A stretch of DNA of 64,000 nucleotides from Gemmatimonadota bacterium (GTDB taxonomy: Bacteria > Gemmatimonadota > Gemmatimonadetes > Gemmatimonadales > Gemmatimonadaceae), in contig JADJAD010000008.1 of the NCBI GenBank assembly GCA_016704465.1, forward strand, positions 248,001-312,000, in the 5' to 3' direction. A program made the position numbers and the translations under genes. The notes under the pieces are model-generated. The model worked only from the letters and a program-made list of their open reading frames with translations. It was not told where the DNA came from and made no database searches. Every line of letters starts with the position of its first letter. Position 1 is the stretch's first letter. Positions 32,397-40,993 of this stretch are shown here, one piece after another.

Positions 32397-33883
32397 GCGG
32401 TCGATGCTTCCTCATGCGGTCGAAACGGCGCGAGTCGGGTGGCGGCGGAACGGATGGGGAGGTGGAGGGAGAACTGCGTCCCGACTCCCACGTTGCTTTC
32501 GACACCGATCGTACCGCCATGTGCCGTCACGATGCCTTTCGCGATGGCGAGTCCCAATCCCGTCCCCTTGATCCCCGTTGTCTGGTTGTCGGCCTGGTAG
32601 AACTTCTCGAAGACATACGCGACTTCGGTCGCCGGGATCCCCGCCCCAGAATCCCGCACCCGCATACTGACGCCGTCGCCCTCCCGCTCGACCTCGAGCG
32701 AGACGCGCCCCCCGCTCGGCGTGAACTTGAACGCATTGGAGAGCAGGTTACCCAGCACCTCGTTGATGCGGTCCGGGTCCCAGCGCACCTCGGGGGGGAG
32801 GTCGGGGCCACGGCTCACGGTCAATGCGACGTTCCGCTGGATCGCCAGCACGCGGAACGTGCGCTCGAGGTCGCCGAGGAAGGAGGGGAGGGGGAAGGTG
32901 CGTGGCTCGACCTTGCCGCCGCCCGCCTCAAAACGCGAGACGTCGAGCAGTTGTCGCACAAGCCGCGACAACGACTTGCTCTGCGCGTTGAGCGTCCCGA
33001 GGATCTCGCGCTGTCGCTCGTTCAGCTCGCCGTACACGTTGTCCTGCAGTAGTTGCAGGTAGCCCATGACGACATTGATCGGGGTCTTGAGCTCGTGCGA
33101 GGCGACGGAGATGAACTCGGCCTTGAGGCGATCGAGCTCACGCAGCTGCGTGGCCATGGAATTGTACGACTTGGCGAGTCGGCCGAACTCGTCCTCGCGC
33201 TGCGGCGCCAGCTGCAGCGGATGCCCGAAGTCGCCCTCGGCCACGGCGCGCATCCCCGCATCCAGCTCGTTGATCGGCCGGGACACCGACTGGGTGAGCC
33301 AGAGGCCGATGAGAATCGCCAGGATGACCGCAGCGCCCAGCAGCTCGAGCGAGGTATTGCGCGAGCGCACGGAGTCTTCGGCAATGTCGTTCACGCGCTC
33401 ACGCGTCCTGTCCTGCAGCGTCTGTTCGGACAGGGCGACGATGCGCTCGATGTCGTCGATGGCCGGGGTGATGGCGCGGTCGATGACCGAGTCGGCGGTC
33501 GCGGCGCGACCAGCAGCGGCGAGTTGGTGTGCACGCTCCGATTCCACGCCGATGATGGTCAGGGCACCGCGGACGCGGTTGACCCCGGCCATGCCGTTCA
33601 CCGCGCCGAGCGAATCGACGAGGCCACGCAAGGTCGCGAGCCGCTGGTTGAACTGCGTGCGCGTCGTCTCCTCGGGGAGAATGGAGAGGTAGTCCTTGGT
33701 CTGGTCCAGCTCCTGCACGGCGACGCGGACCTTGCCCAGCACGACCGCCGCCTGGAACTCCACGTCGCGAATGCCCTCCGTATCCTTGCGGAGCTGCAGC
33801 ACCGAGAGGATCGACAGGCCGACCGGGATCATCATCAGCGTGACAATCCCGCCGATGCCCAGGGCGAGGCGGGTGCGGAGCAT
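32393..33883 (-). CDS. Membrane sensor histidine kinase
   Basis: About 496 aa. Membrane segment 1 is LALGIGGIVTLMMIPVGLSI; a periplasmic helical sensor domain of about 150 residues follows, then membrane segment 2 LLGAAVILAILIGLWL, a HAMP domain (SVSRPINELDAGMRAVAEGD) and HisKA with the phospho-acceptor in FISVASHELKTPINVVMGYL. The HATPase has the N box NLLSNAFKFTPSGG, G1 DSGAGIPATEV, F box VFEKFYQAD and G2 GTGLGLAIAK. ATG 33883 is chosen over upstream in-frame starts that lack membrane context. No response regulator is adjacent; a CheY-like receiver occurs at 42.1 kb. Confidence 0.88.
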   Translation of the reverse strand: MLRTRLALGIGGIVTLMMIPVGLSILSVLQLRKDTEGIRDVEFQAAVVLGKVRVAVQELDQTKDYLSILPEETTRTQFNQRLATLRGLVDSLGAVNGMAGVNRVRGALTIIGVESERAHQLAAAGRAATADSVIDRAITPAIDDIERIVALSEQTLQDRTRERVNDIAEDSVRSRNTSLELLGAAVILAILIGLWLTQSVSRPINELDAGMRAVAEGDFGHPLQLAPQREDEFGRLAKSYNSMATQLRELDRLKAEFISVASHELKTPINVVMGYLQLLQDNVYGELNERQREILGTLNAQSKSLSRLVRQLLDVSRFEAGGGKVEPRTFPLPSFLGDLERTFRVLAIQRNVALTVSRGPDLPPEVRWDPDRINEVLGNLLSNAFKFTPSGGRVSLEVEREGDGVSMRVRDSGAGIPATEVAYVFEKFYQADNQTTGIKGTGLGLAIAKGIVTAHGGTIGVESNVGVGTQFSLHLPIRSAATRLAPFRPHEEASTA

Positions 33884-34062
33884 CACGGGTAAGTCCTCGG
33901 TGTGCGGCCTGGCGTGCGGCGCATGTGGGTGGCGGACACACATCCATCATACACGGCGACGCGAAGGCGCGATGGGATGGCGGTGCCAACCGCCGCATCC
34001 GTTGCACGCCTCCCCTGCCGTCCGTAGCTTACGCCGCTCATCGTATCCTCTTGCCCCATATC

Positions 34063-35364
34063 GTGTCTACGCCGAACGCCCTGATCTCGTCGCTCCCGCA
34101 GCACGTGGGGAGCCCCGTCACCGTGCGTGGATGGGTGACCCATCTGCGCTCCTCCGGCAAGATCGCCTTCATCGTGCTGCGCGACGGCACCGGGATCCTG
34201 CAGTGTGTCCTGGTCAAGAACCAGCTCCCCGCTGAGGTGTGGGCCGGTTTTGCCGAGCTGACGCAGGAAAGCTGCGTCGCCGTGACCGGCGAAGTTCGTG
34301 CCGAGGCGCGTGCGCCTGGTGGGCATGAGATGGGGGTCACGGGACTCGAGCTCCTCGGCGCATCGCCGGTTGACTATCCGATCCAGCCGAAGGAACACGG
34401 GGTGGATTTCCTGCTGGACCAACGACACCTCTGGCTTCGGGCCCCCCGGCAGGTGGCGATCCTCCGCATCCGGCACGAGATCGAGCAGGCGATTCACGAC
34501 TTCTTCTACGAGCGCGAGTTCGTGCACGTCGACACGCCCATCCTGACGGCCGCCATCGGCGAGCGGTCCGGACTCTTCTCGACCGAGTACTTCGACCAGG
34601 GCAACGCGTACCTGGCGCAAACTGGGCAGTTGTACGGCGAGGCGGCGGCTGCCGCCCTCGGTCGGATCTACACCTTCGGTCCCACCTTTCGTGCCGAGAA
34701 GTCGAAGACCCGGCGCCACCTGACCGAGTTCTGGATGATCGAGCCGGAGATGGCCTTCTACGACACGCACGACAACATGCGACTGCAGGAAGATCTGGTC
34801 AGTCACATCGTTCGTCGAGTGCTCGATCGTCGCCCCTCGGAACTGGCGGAGCTGGAGCGCGACGTCTCCATGCTGGAAAAGGTCGTCGCGCCGTTTCCCC
34901 GGATCGATTACGGCGACGCCGTCATCACGTTGCAGGGCAAGGGGAGCGCCATCCAGTGGGGCGACGACCTGGGCGCCGAGGACGAGTCGCTGCTCGTCGC
35001 GGACTACCATTCCCCCATCTTCATCTGCAACTATCCCAAGGAGGCCAAGGCCTTCTACATGAAGGAGAATCCGGACGATCCACGCACGGTGTTGTGCAAC
35101 GACTGTCTCGCGCCGGAAGGCTACGGCGAGATCATCGGCGGCTCGCAGCGCGAGGACGACCACGACAAGCTGCTGCAGCGCATTCACGAGGAAAAGCTGC
35201 CGGTCGACGCCTACGGGTGGTACCTCGACCAGCGCAAGTATGGCACCTTCGTGCACTCCGGCTTCGGCATCGGCCTGGAGCGCACGGTGGCGTGGATCTG
35301 CGGCACGCCGCACATTCGCGAATGCATCCCGTTTCCCCGCATGATGCACCGGCTATACCCGTGA
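34063..35364 (+). CDS. asnS: Asparaginyl-tRNA synthetase
   Basis: About 433 aa class IIb synthetase that charges tRNA-Asn with asparagine in the cytosol. The N-terminal OB-fold anticodon-binding domain holds SPVTVRGWVTHLRSSGKIAF; motif 2 is IYTFGPTFRAEKSKTRRHLT then EFWMIEPEMAF; motif 3 is HSGFGIGLERTVAWICG. GTG 34063 begins just before the OB-fold; the open frame to 33925 overlaps the divergent kinase promoter region and is not protein-like. The DinB-like gene starts at its stop codon (GTGA overlap). Confidence 0.93.
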   Translation: MSTPNALISSLPQHVGSPVTVRGWVTHLRSSGKIAFIVLRDGTGILQCVLVKNQLPAEVWAGFAELTQESCVAVTGEVRAEARAPGGHEMGVTGLELLGASPVDYPIQPKEHGVDFLLDQRHLWLRAPRQVAILRIRHEIEQAIHDFFYEREFVHVDTPILTAAIGERSGLFSTEYFDQGNAYLAQTGQLYGEAAAAALGRIYTFGPTFRAEKSKTRRHLTEFWMIEPEMAFYDTHDNMRLQEDLVSHIVRRVLDRRPSELAELERDVSMLEKVVAPFPRIDYGDAVITLQGKGSAIQWGDDLGAEDESLLVADYHSPIFICNYPKEAKAFYMKENPDDPRTVLCNDCLAPEGYGEIIGGSQREDDHDKLLQRIHEEKLPVDAYGWYLDQRKYGTFVHSGFGIGLERTVAWICGTPHIRECIPFPRMMHRLYP

Positions 35365-35903
35365 CCTTCGACCCTGCGTCCCGCTTCCTCGAGCGCTCCC
35401 GGTACTACCTGGGGCTCGAGTATCCCGCCAAGCTTCGCTCGGCGGTGCTGGCCCTGCCATCGGATCGACTCTGGTGGAGGGCCAACTCGGCATCGAACAG
35501 CGCCGGCAACCTGCTGCTGCACCTGGCGGGCAATGCGCGGCAGTGGATCGTGAGCGGAATCGGTGGTGCGCCGGATGCGCGCGACCGGGACGCGGAGTTC
35601 ACCGCCACGGGGGGGATGTCGGCCGCCGACCTGCTGGACCACCTCGAGAAGGTCCTCAGCGAGGTCGATGCCGTGCTCGCCAGCCTAACGCCGGACGACC
35701 TGGGCACGATCCGCCGGATCCAGGGGCGCGACACGACGGTCTTCTCCGCGCTCTACCACGTGGTGGAGCACTTCTCCGGGCACGTGGGACAGATCATCCT
35801 GCTGGCCAAGATCCACGCCCCGGGCGAGGTCCGGTTCTACGAGGACCAGGGCGGACTGGCGCGTCCCGTCTTTCTCGGCGACGGGCGAAGCGACGTGGAG
35901 TAG
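35361..35903 (+). CDS. DinB-like domain protein
   Basis: 180 aa, four-helix bundle of the DinB/YfiT superfamily (DUF1572-like). FLERSRYYLGLEYPAKLRSA is helix 1; NLLLHLAGNARQWIV holds the first His of the usual three-His metal site; LYHVVEHFSGHVGQIILLAK holds the other His residues. Members are thiol S-transferases or of unknown function. GTG 35361 overlaps the asnS stop. The pairing with asnS is probably translational coupling rather than functional. Confidence 0.82.
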   Translation: MTFDPASRFLERSRYYLGLEYPAKLRSAVLALPSDRLWWRANSASNSAGNLLLHLAGNARQWIVSGIGGAPDARDRDAEFTATGGMSAADLLDHLEKVLSEVDAVLASLTPDDLGTIRRIQGRDTTVFSALYHVVEHFSGHVGQIILLAKIHAPGEVRFYEDQGGLARPVFLGDGRSDVE

Positions 35904-35911
35904 CGCCGGTC

Positions 35912-35932
35912 GCGCGCAGGCATCGTGCGCGC
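35912..35932. terminator. Hairpin between convergent genes
   Basis: GCGCGCA-loop(7)-TGCGCGC lies between the DinB-like stop (35903) and the mazG stop (35934). It could serve as a bidirectional terminator, though it lacks a U-run. Confidence 0.4.
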
Positions 35933-35933
35933 C

Positions 35934-36731
35934 CTAGCCGCGCGCGGCGCGCTCTCCCGCCTTCACTTCGTCCCACAACTCGTCGAGCGCCGCCAGCCCC
36001 GCAGTGCGCACGTCGATACCGCGTTCGGCCGCCAGTCGCTCGATCGCGGTAAAGCGCCGTGCGAACTTGGCGTTGGCCCGGTCCAGCGCGAGGGAGGCAT
36101 GGACCCCGGCCTTGCGACAGAGGTTGACGACCGCGAACAGGAGATCGCCCAGTTCGTCCTCGACCGCCGCGTGGGCGGCGTCGAACTGTGGGGCGCCGTG
36201 CTCCGAGCGGTTGACGGGCGCGGCGGCGAGCTGTTCGCGCACCTCGCGCAACTCCTCGGCGACCTTGTCGGCCGGGCCGTCGACGTCGTCCCAGTCAAAG
36301 CCGACGCCGGCGGCCCGATCCTGGAGGCGATGGGCGCGGTGCAGGGCGGGGAGCCCGGCTGGGAGCCCCTCCTCGATCGAGGTGCGCTTCCGGGCCTTGA
36401 ACGCCTCCCATGAAATGCGTTCCCCGTTGCCGTAGAGATGAGGGTGCCTCGCCTGCATCTTGGCGATGAGCCCGCCGGCAACGTCGCCGATGTCGAAGTC
36501 CCCGCGCTGCTCGGCGACCACTGAGTGAAAGAGCACCTGCAGCAGGACGTCGCCGAGCTCCTCGCGCACCTGCCCGACATTTTCGTCGCGCAGCGCGTCG
36601 TCCAGCTCCTGGGCTTCTTCGATGAGATAGGGGCGCAGCGACTCGTGGGTCTGGGCGGCATCCCACTCGCAGCGCTCGCGCAGATCACGCATCAATGTGA
36701 GCGTATCTTCAAGCGTGGCTTTGGCTTGCAT
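35934..36731 (-). CDS. mazG: Nucleoside triphosphate pyrophosphohydrolase MazG
   Basis: 265 aa with two tandem MazG domains. Domain 1 has TLMRDLRERCEWDAAQTHES, then LIEEAQELDDALRDEN and REELGDVLLQVLFHSVVAEQ, the EExxE...ExxD metal-binding pattern. Domain 2 has GFDWDDVDGPADKVAEELRE and AVEDELGDLLFAVVNLCRK. It hydrolyses NTPs to NMP and PPi, removing aberrant nucleotides and affecting (p)ppGpp stress response. It is divergent from alr, with both promoters in 36732-36778. Confidence 0.92.
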   Translation of the reverse strand: MQAKATLEDTLTLMRDLRERCEWDAAQTHESLRPYLIEEAQELDDALRDENVGQVREELGDVLLQVLFHSVVAEQRGDFDIGDVAGGLIAKMQARHPHLYGNGERISWEAFKARKRTSIEEGLPAGLPALHRAHRLQDRAAGVGFDWDDVDGPADKVAEELREVREQLAAAPVNRSEHGAPQFDAAHAAVEDELGDLLFAVVNLCRKAGVHASLALDRANAKFARRFTAIERLAAERGIDVRTAGLAALDELWDEVKAGERAARG

Positions 36732-36778
36732 AGTCTCCTCCGACGGCCTATACTACCCGCCCCGCCCGCCCCCGGTCA

Positions 36779-37861
36779 ATGGATGCCGATACGCGACGCG
36801 CCTGGCTCGACATTGACCTGGGCGCGTTAGTACACAATGCCCGCACGATGGCTGCCCGCGCCGGCAAGCCGCTGCTCCCCATGATCAAGGCCGATGCCTA
36901 CGGGCTCGGGGCCGTCGCCGTGGCGCGTGCGCTCGAATCGCTCGACGTCTGGGGCTTCGGCATCGCCGCCGTGCGCGAAGGCGAGTCGCTACGCGCGGCG
37001 GGGATTCGGCGTCCCATTTTGGTGTTCACCTCGCTTCTCCCGAGCGAGTTCGGCGAGGTCCGCCGGCTCGGCCTGACGCCCACCTTCGGCGATCCGGTGG
37101 CGATTCAGGGCTGGGTGGCCAGTGGCGGGGGCGACTGGCACCTGGCCATCGACACCGGCATGAGCCGGTCAGGAGTGCCGTGGCGCGAGATCGGCTCGCT
37201 CTCGGCGCTCGTCGCCGCGCATCCGCCGGCTGGCGCCTTCACCCACTTCCACTCCGCCGAACGCAACGACGGGTCGATGCAACTCCAACAGGAGCGCTTC
37301 CGCGACGCGGTGGCCGCGCTCGGCGGGACGATCCCGCTGCTGCACGCCGAGAACAGTCCCGGCATTGAGCGGCAGAGCCCGTCGCCGTGGAGCCTGGCAC
37401 GCCCCGGGGTCTTCCTGTACGGCGTTGGCGGTGAGGAAGGCTCGGCGGTGCGCCCGGCACCGGTCGTGTCGCTGCGGGCCCGGGTGGTCGAGGTGCGCAC
37501 GATCGAGGCGGGGGATTCGGTCAGCTACTCGGCCACGTACCACGCCACCGAACGCCGCCGCATCGCCACGCTCGCGTGTGGCTACGCGGACGGATATCGG
37601 CGCGCGCTCGGGAACCGCGGCGTCGCCCTCGTGCGGGGGCGGCGGGCGACCGTGGCCGGGGTTGTCACGATGGACATGACGATGGTTGACGTGACCGCCG
37701 TGCCGTGCGAAGTCGGCGACGTGGCAACGCTTATCGGGGGCGACGGTGACGAACTGCTCGACGTGAACGCCGTGGCGCGCCTCGCTGAGATGTCTCCCTA
37801 TGAATTGCTGGTCGGCCTGCGATTGCGCGTCCCGCGGCGGTATGCGGGAGGCGACGCGTGA
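36779..37861 (+). CDS. alr: Alanine racemase
   Basis: 360 aa PLP enzyme making D-alanine for peptidoglycan. The cofactor lysine is K37 in LLPMIKADAYGLGAVAVA; the N-terminal TIM barrel continues with WHLAIDTGMSRSGV and FTHFHSAERND. The C-terminal beta domain has the catalytic tyrosine segment VSYSATYHAT and LACGYADGYRRAL; MDMTMVDVT is the usual substrate-entry motif. ATG 36779 follows the divergent promoter region. It overlaps the next start by four bases and begins an operon with deoB and cdd. Confidence 0.93.
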   Translation: MDADTRRAWLDIDLGALVHNARTMAARAGKPLLPMIKADAYGLGAVAVARALESLDVWGFGIAAVREGESLRAAGIRRPILVFTSLLPSEFGEVRRLGLTPTFGDPVAIQGWVASGGGDWHLAIDTGMSRSGVPWREIGSLSALVAAHPPAGAFTHFHSAERNDGSMQLQQERFRDAVAALGGTIPLLHAENSPGIERQSPSPWSLARPGVFLYGVGGEEGSAVRPAPVVSLRARVVEVRTIEAGDSVSYSATYHATERRRIATLACGYADGYRRALGNRGVALVRGRRATVAGVVTMDMTMVDVTAVPCEVGDVATLIGGDGDELLDVNAVARLAEMSPYELLVGLRLRVPRRYAGGDA

Positions 37862-39041
37862 GTGCGCCCCGCCGACGCGGGCGACGCGCAGCGCTCGTCA
37901 TCCTCGACGGGGTGGGGATCGGGGCGGCGCACGATGCGGAGGCCTACGGCGACAGCGGGAGCCACACGCTCGGCAACACGGCGCGCGCCGTGGGAGGGCT
38001 CGACCTGCCGCAGCTCGAGTCGTTAGGCCTGGGCACCCTCGATGACCTCGCAGGGATGCGAGCCGATGTCAGTCCGGTGGGGGCGCGCACGACGTTGCAG
38101 CCGGCATCGGCGGGCAAGGACAGCACGACCGGTCACTGGGAACTCTGCGGGGTGGTGCTCGATCGGCCGTTCCCCACCTATCCTCGCGGCTTTCCGCCGG
38201 CCGTGATCGCTGCGTTCGAGCGGGCGACGGGTCGCCCGGTGATCGGAAACGAGGTGGCCAGCGGCACGGAGATCATCGACCGGCTGGGCGACGAACAGGC
38301 CCGGTCGGGGGGATGGATCGTCTACACCTCGGCCGACTCGGTCTTTCAGGTCGCCGCGCACGAGGCGGTCGTTCCACTGGTCGAGCTCTATCGCGCCTGC
38401 GAAACGGCGCGCGCCCTGCTGGTGGCCCCCCACAACGTGTCGCGCGTGATCGCGCGCCCGTTTACCGGTGTGTCGGGGGGTACGAGCGCACGACCAACCG
38501 TCGCGATTTCTCGCTCCCGCCCACCGGGGAGACGCTGCTGGATGCGCTCGAGCAGGCAGGGATCGCCCGCACAGGCATCGGCAAGGTGGATGACCTGTTT
38601 GCCGGGCGCGGCATCGCGTCGCACCACACGACGGGCAACGCCGAGGGGATCGGGCGCATCGGCGAATGGATCGCCGGAGACGAGAGTGGGTTCCTCTTCG
38701 CCAACCTAGTAGATTTCGACCAGCTCTACGGGCACAGAAACGACGTCGCGGGGTTCTACGGAGCGCTGCGGCAGTTTGATCGTGCCCTTCCATCGCTGCT
38801 TTCCGCCCTGTCAGAGGACGATCTCCTGTTTATCTCTGCCGACCACGGCAACGATCCGACGACTCCATCGACCGACCACGCGCGCGAGCGCGTGCCGCTG
38901 CTGATCGCGGGGCCGAGTGTGGGTCCCGTCCGGCTACCGGAGCGTTCGACGTTCGCCGATGTGGGGGCGACGCTGGCGGAGTGGTTCGGCCTCGGATATC
39001 GCGGGCGCGGCACGTCGTTCCTGCCGGAGATCGTCGCGTGA
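37858..39041 (+). CDS. deoB: Phosphopentomutase, with one apparent frameshift
   Basis: About 394 aa if joined. It interconverts ribose/deoxyribose 1- and 5-phosphates for nucleoside salvage. Frame 1 (37858 to about 38475) has LVILDGVGIGAAHDAEAYGD, AGKDSTTGHWELCGVVLDRP and VIGNEVASGTEIIDRLG. The rest is in another frame: RRDFSLPPTGETLLDALEQ, GRGIASHHTTGNAEGIGRI and FISADHGNDPTTPSTDHARE (metal ligands). The break falls in a G6 run at 38475-38480; one more G restores a single frame reading GVSGGYERTTNRRDF. In an otherwise intact operon a sequencing error is more likely than a true mutation. The GTG at 37858 overlaps alr. Confidence 0.85.
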
Positions 39042-39457
39042 GTGCTCCCGACCGTCGGGACGACATCGCGGGGCTCGTGGAGGCGGCGTCCGTCGCCAGG
39101 GAGCGGGCGTACGCACCCTACTCCAGTTTTCGCGTAGGCGCGGCGCTGCTGGCCGATGACGGACGGGTGTTCTCGGGCTGCAACGTGGAGAATTCGTCGT
39201 ATCCCGCCGGGATCTGCGCCGAGCGTGGCGCGGTTGCCAGTGCGGTGGTCGGCGGAGCTCGGCGGTTTTCGGCGCTGGTCGTCTCGACGGAGGCCGATCA
39301 GCCGACGCCGCCCTGCGGCGTCTGTCGCCAGGTGTTGGTCGAGTTCGCGCCGCTCCTGACCGTCGTCAGCGTGACGACCAGCGGGCTTTCCGCGCGCTGG
39401 ACGATGGGCGAACTCCTGCCGTCGCCGTTCACCCCTGCCTCGCTGGCGCACGCATGA
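39038..39457 (+). CDS. cdd: Cytidine deaminase
   Basis: 139 aa homotetrameric-type zinc cytidine deaminase converting (deoxy)cytidine to (deoxy)uridine. The active site is clear: YAPYSSFRVGAALLADDGRV, SGCNVENSSYPAGICAERGA (the CAE motif with the catalytic Glu) and PPCGVCRQVLVEFAP (PCxxC). GTG 39038 overlaps the deoB stop, and its TGA overlaps the next start. With deoB it forms a pyrimidine nucleoside salvage unit. Confidence 0.93.
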   Translation: MSAPDRRDDIAGLVEAASVARERAYAPYSSFRVGAALLADDGRVFSGCNVENSSYPAGICAERGAVASAVVGGARRFSALVVSTEADQPTPPCGVCRQVLVEFAPLLTVVSVTTSGLSARWTMGELLPSPFTPASLAHA

Positions 39458-39741
39458 AGCTCGGCCGCGTGGTCGGGAGCCTGGTGGCGACGCGGAAGGA
39501 TCCGTCGCTCGAATCGCTCACGTTGCTCATTGTCGAGAATCTCTCCACCACACTGGAGCGCGAGGGAGGGTACGTTGTAGCGGTCGACAGTGTCGGCGCA
39601 GGATCTGGAGAGGTGGTGTTGTATGCAACAGGAAGCTCGGCGCGCCTGACCGCGGTCACCAAGGACCGCCCGGTAGACGCCGTGATCATGGCCATTGTGG
39701 ACAGCTTCGACATAGATGCTCGTGTTACGAAATTGGCTTAG
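39454..39741 (+). CDS. EutN/CcmL-family microcompartment vertex protein
   Basis: 95 aa, matching the BMC-P (PF03319) pentamer family that caps vertices of bacterial microcompartments. MKLGRVVGSLVATRKDPSLE and SLTLLIVENL form the first strands, then GYVVAVDSVGAGSGEVVLYA with the conserved V-D-xx-GAG-x-GE-x-V motif, and DAVIMAIVDSFDI at the C-terminus. No BMC-H or BMC-T shell gene or signature enzyme is in the window, so it is an orphan. It overlaps cdd by ATGA and the next gene by 26 bases, so it is co-translated with nucleoside-salvage genes. The pentamer may work outside a shell. Confidence 0.85.
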   Translation: MKLGRVVGSLVATRKDPSLESLTLLIVENLSTTLEREGGYVVAVDSVGAGSGEVVLYATGSSARLTAVTKDRPVDAVIMAIVDSFDIDARVTKLA

Positions 39742-40993
39742 ACGCGCGCGCCCCCTGCTGCTCGGCGCCGCGCTGGTGACGGGAATCGTGGCGTGTGGTG
39801 AGGAACTGGAGAGCGGCGCCGCCTGCCCGATCCTGTGCGCGGGGCAGAACCTTGCCGTCTTCGACACCACGTTCGAGGCGGTGATTTTCGACTCCACCGT
39901 GTACGGCATTCCCGGCTTCGGCACCGAGGGGTCGCTGTACCTCGCCCATCGCGGTGACACGCTGGACGTGCGCGGCGTGGTGCGATTCGACACGATCCCG
40001 TCCACGTACCTGTCTGGGCTCGTCGATTCGGCGATCACCCGCGTGGACAACGCGTATCTCGCCCTGCGCGTGAATGCGACCGGGACGCGGGTGCGTGGCA
40101 GCGTGCGCATCGACCTGTTCGATGTGGACACCACCGAGGCCGATACCGTCAAGGCGGTGGTCCAGTCGCTCTTTCGTCCCGATCGGCTGATGGGCGGATC
40201 GACGTTCGATTCTGCGCAGGTGAAGGACTCCCTCCGTGTGACCCTCAACAACGCGCGGCTCCTGGCGAAGGTGACGGCCAAGCAGCGCTTGCGGTTGGGG
40301 ATTCGCATCACCGCCGCGTCGGGCGCGGAAATCGACCTCGGGTCGATCGAAGGCGGCGCGACACCGATCCTGCGCTTCGACCCCCTCCCGGAGGACACGG
40401 CGAACGTCCCGCTGAGCGTCTTCCCCAGCTCCTCGACCCCGCCTAACGACGTGGTCGTCTCGGGCGACTTCCTGGACTACACGATAATGGTCGCCGCGCC
40501 GCCCGCGCCCGCTGGTACTGTGCTCAGTGTGGGGGGACTGCCGAACAAGCGGGCCTACCTGCGCTTCAGCATCCCCTCGCGCATCCTCGATTCGTCGACC
40601 GTGTTGCGTGCGTCGCTGCAGTTCACGCAGCAGCCGAACCGGTCGATCGACCGGAACGATTCGCTGACGATCGTCCCGGAGATCTCGGTCGCGAACGAGG
40701 ACGTGACCGACATCACCCGCGCCACGTTGCTGCTGGCCGGCTTCGCCTTCGACTCGCTCCGGGTTGCGCCTGGCGATAGCGGCGTGCGGGTCCTCGAAGT
40801 CGCGACCGCTGTTCGGCAGTGGGCCGCGGCGACGGTCGACTCGATCCGGCAGCAGCGGGTGCTGGTGCTGCGCTCCACACGCGAGGGCACGAGTCCATTC
40901 GAGCTGCACCTTTCCTCGCGGGAGGCGCCGGCTGCGCTGCGCCCGCGCCTGCGCGTGAGCTACGCGCTGCGCACCAGCTTCGGGATCCCGTGA
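39716..40993 (+). CDS. Large secreted lipoprotein, unknown function
   Basis: 425 aa. Signal peptide with lipobox (LLLGAALVTGIVACGEE), then a long beta-rich extracytoplasmic part with repeated hydrophobic/polar alternation (GSLYLAHRGDTLDVRGVVRF; RAYLRFSIPSRILDSSTVLR). The RAYLRFSIP and TVLRASLQFTQ segments recall DNRLRE/DUF-type surface domains, but I assign no function. It is followed by a beta-barrel-like protein with overlapping stop/start, so the pair may form an envelope complex. The start overlaps the BMC-vertex gene by 26 bases. Confidence 0.7.
   Translation: MLVLRNWLRRARPLLLGAALVTGIVACGEELESGAACPILCAGQNLAVFDTTFEAVIFDSTVYGIPGFGTEGSLYLAHRGDTLDVRGVVRFDTIPSTYLSGLVDSAITRVDNAYLALRVNATGTRVRGSVRIDLFDVDTTEADTVKAVVQSLFRPDRLMGGSTFDSAQVKDSLRVTLNNARLLAKVTAKQRLRLGIRITAASGAEIDLGSIEGGATPILRFDPLPEDTANVPLSVFPSSSTPPNDVVVSGDFLDYTIMVAAPPAPAGTVLSVGGLPNKRAYLRFSIPSRILDSSTVLRASLQFTQQPNRSIDRNDSLTIVPEISVANEDVTDITRATLLLAGFAFDSLRVAPGDSGVRVLEVATAVRQWAAATVDSIRQQRVLVLRSTREGTSPFELHLSSREAPAALRPRLRVSYALRTSFGIP

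Noticed and set aside
33883..35349. A 488-codon minus frame over asnS, and a similar 390-codon minus frame over the IS110 transposase (7967-9139).
   Set aside because: Both mirror clearly recognised genes and show no protein features.
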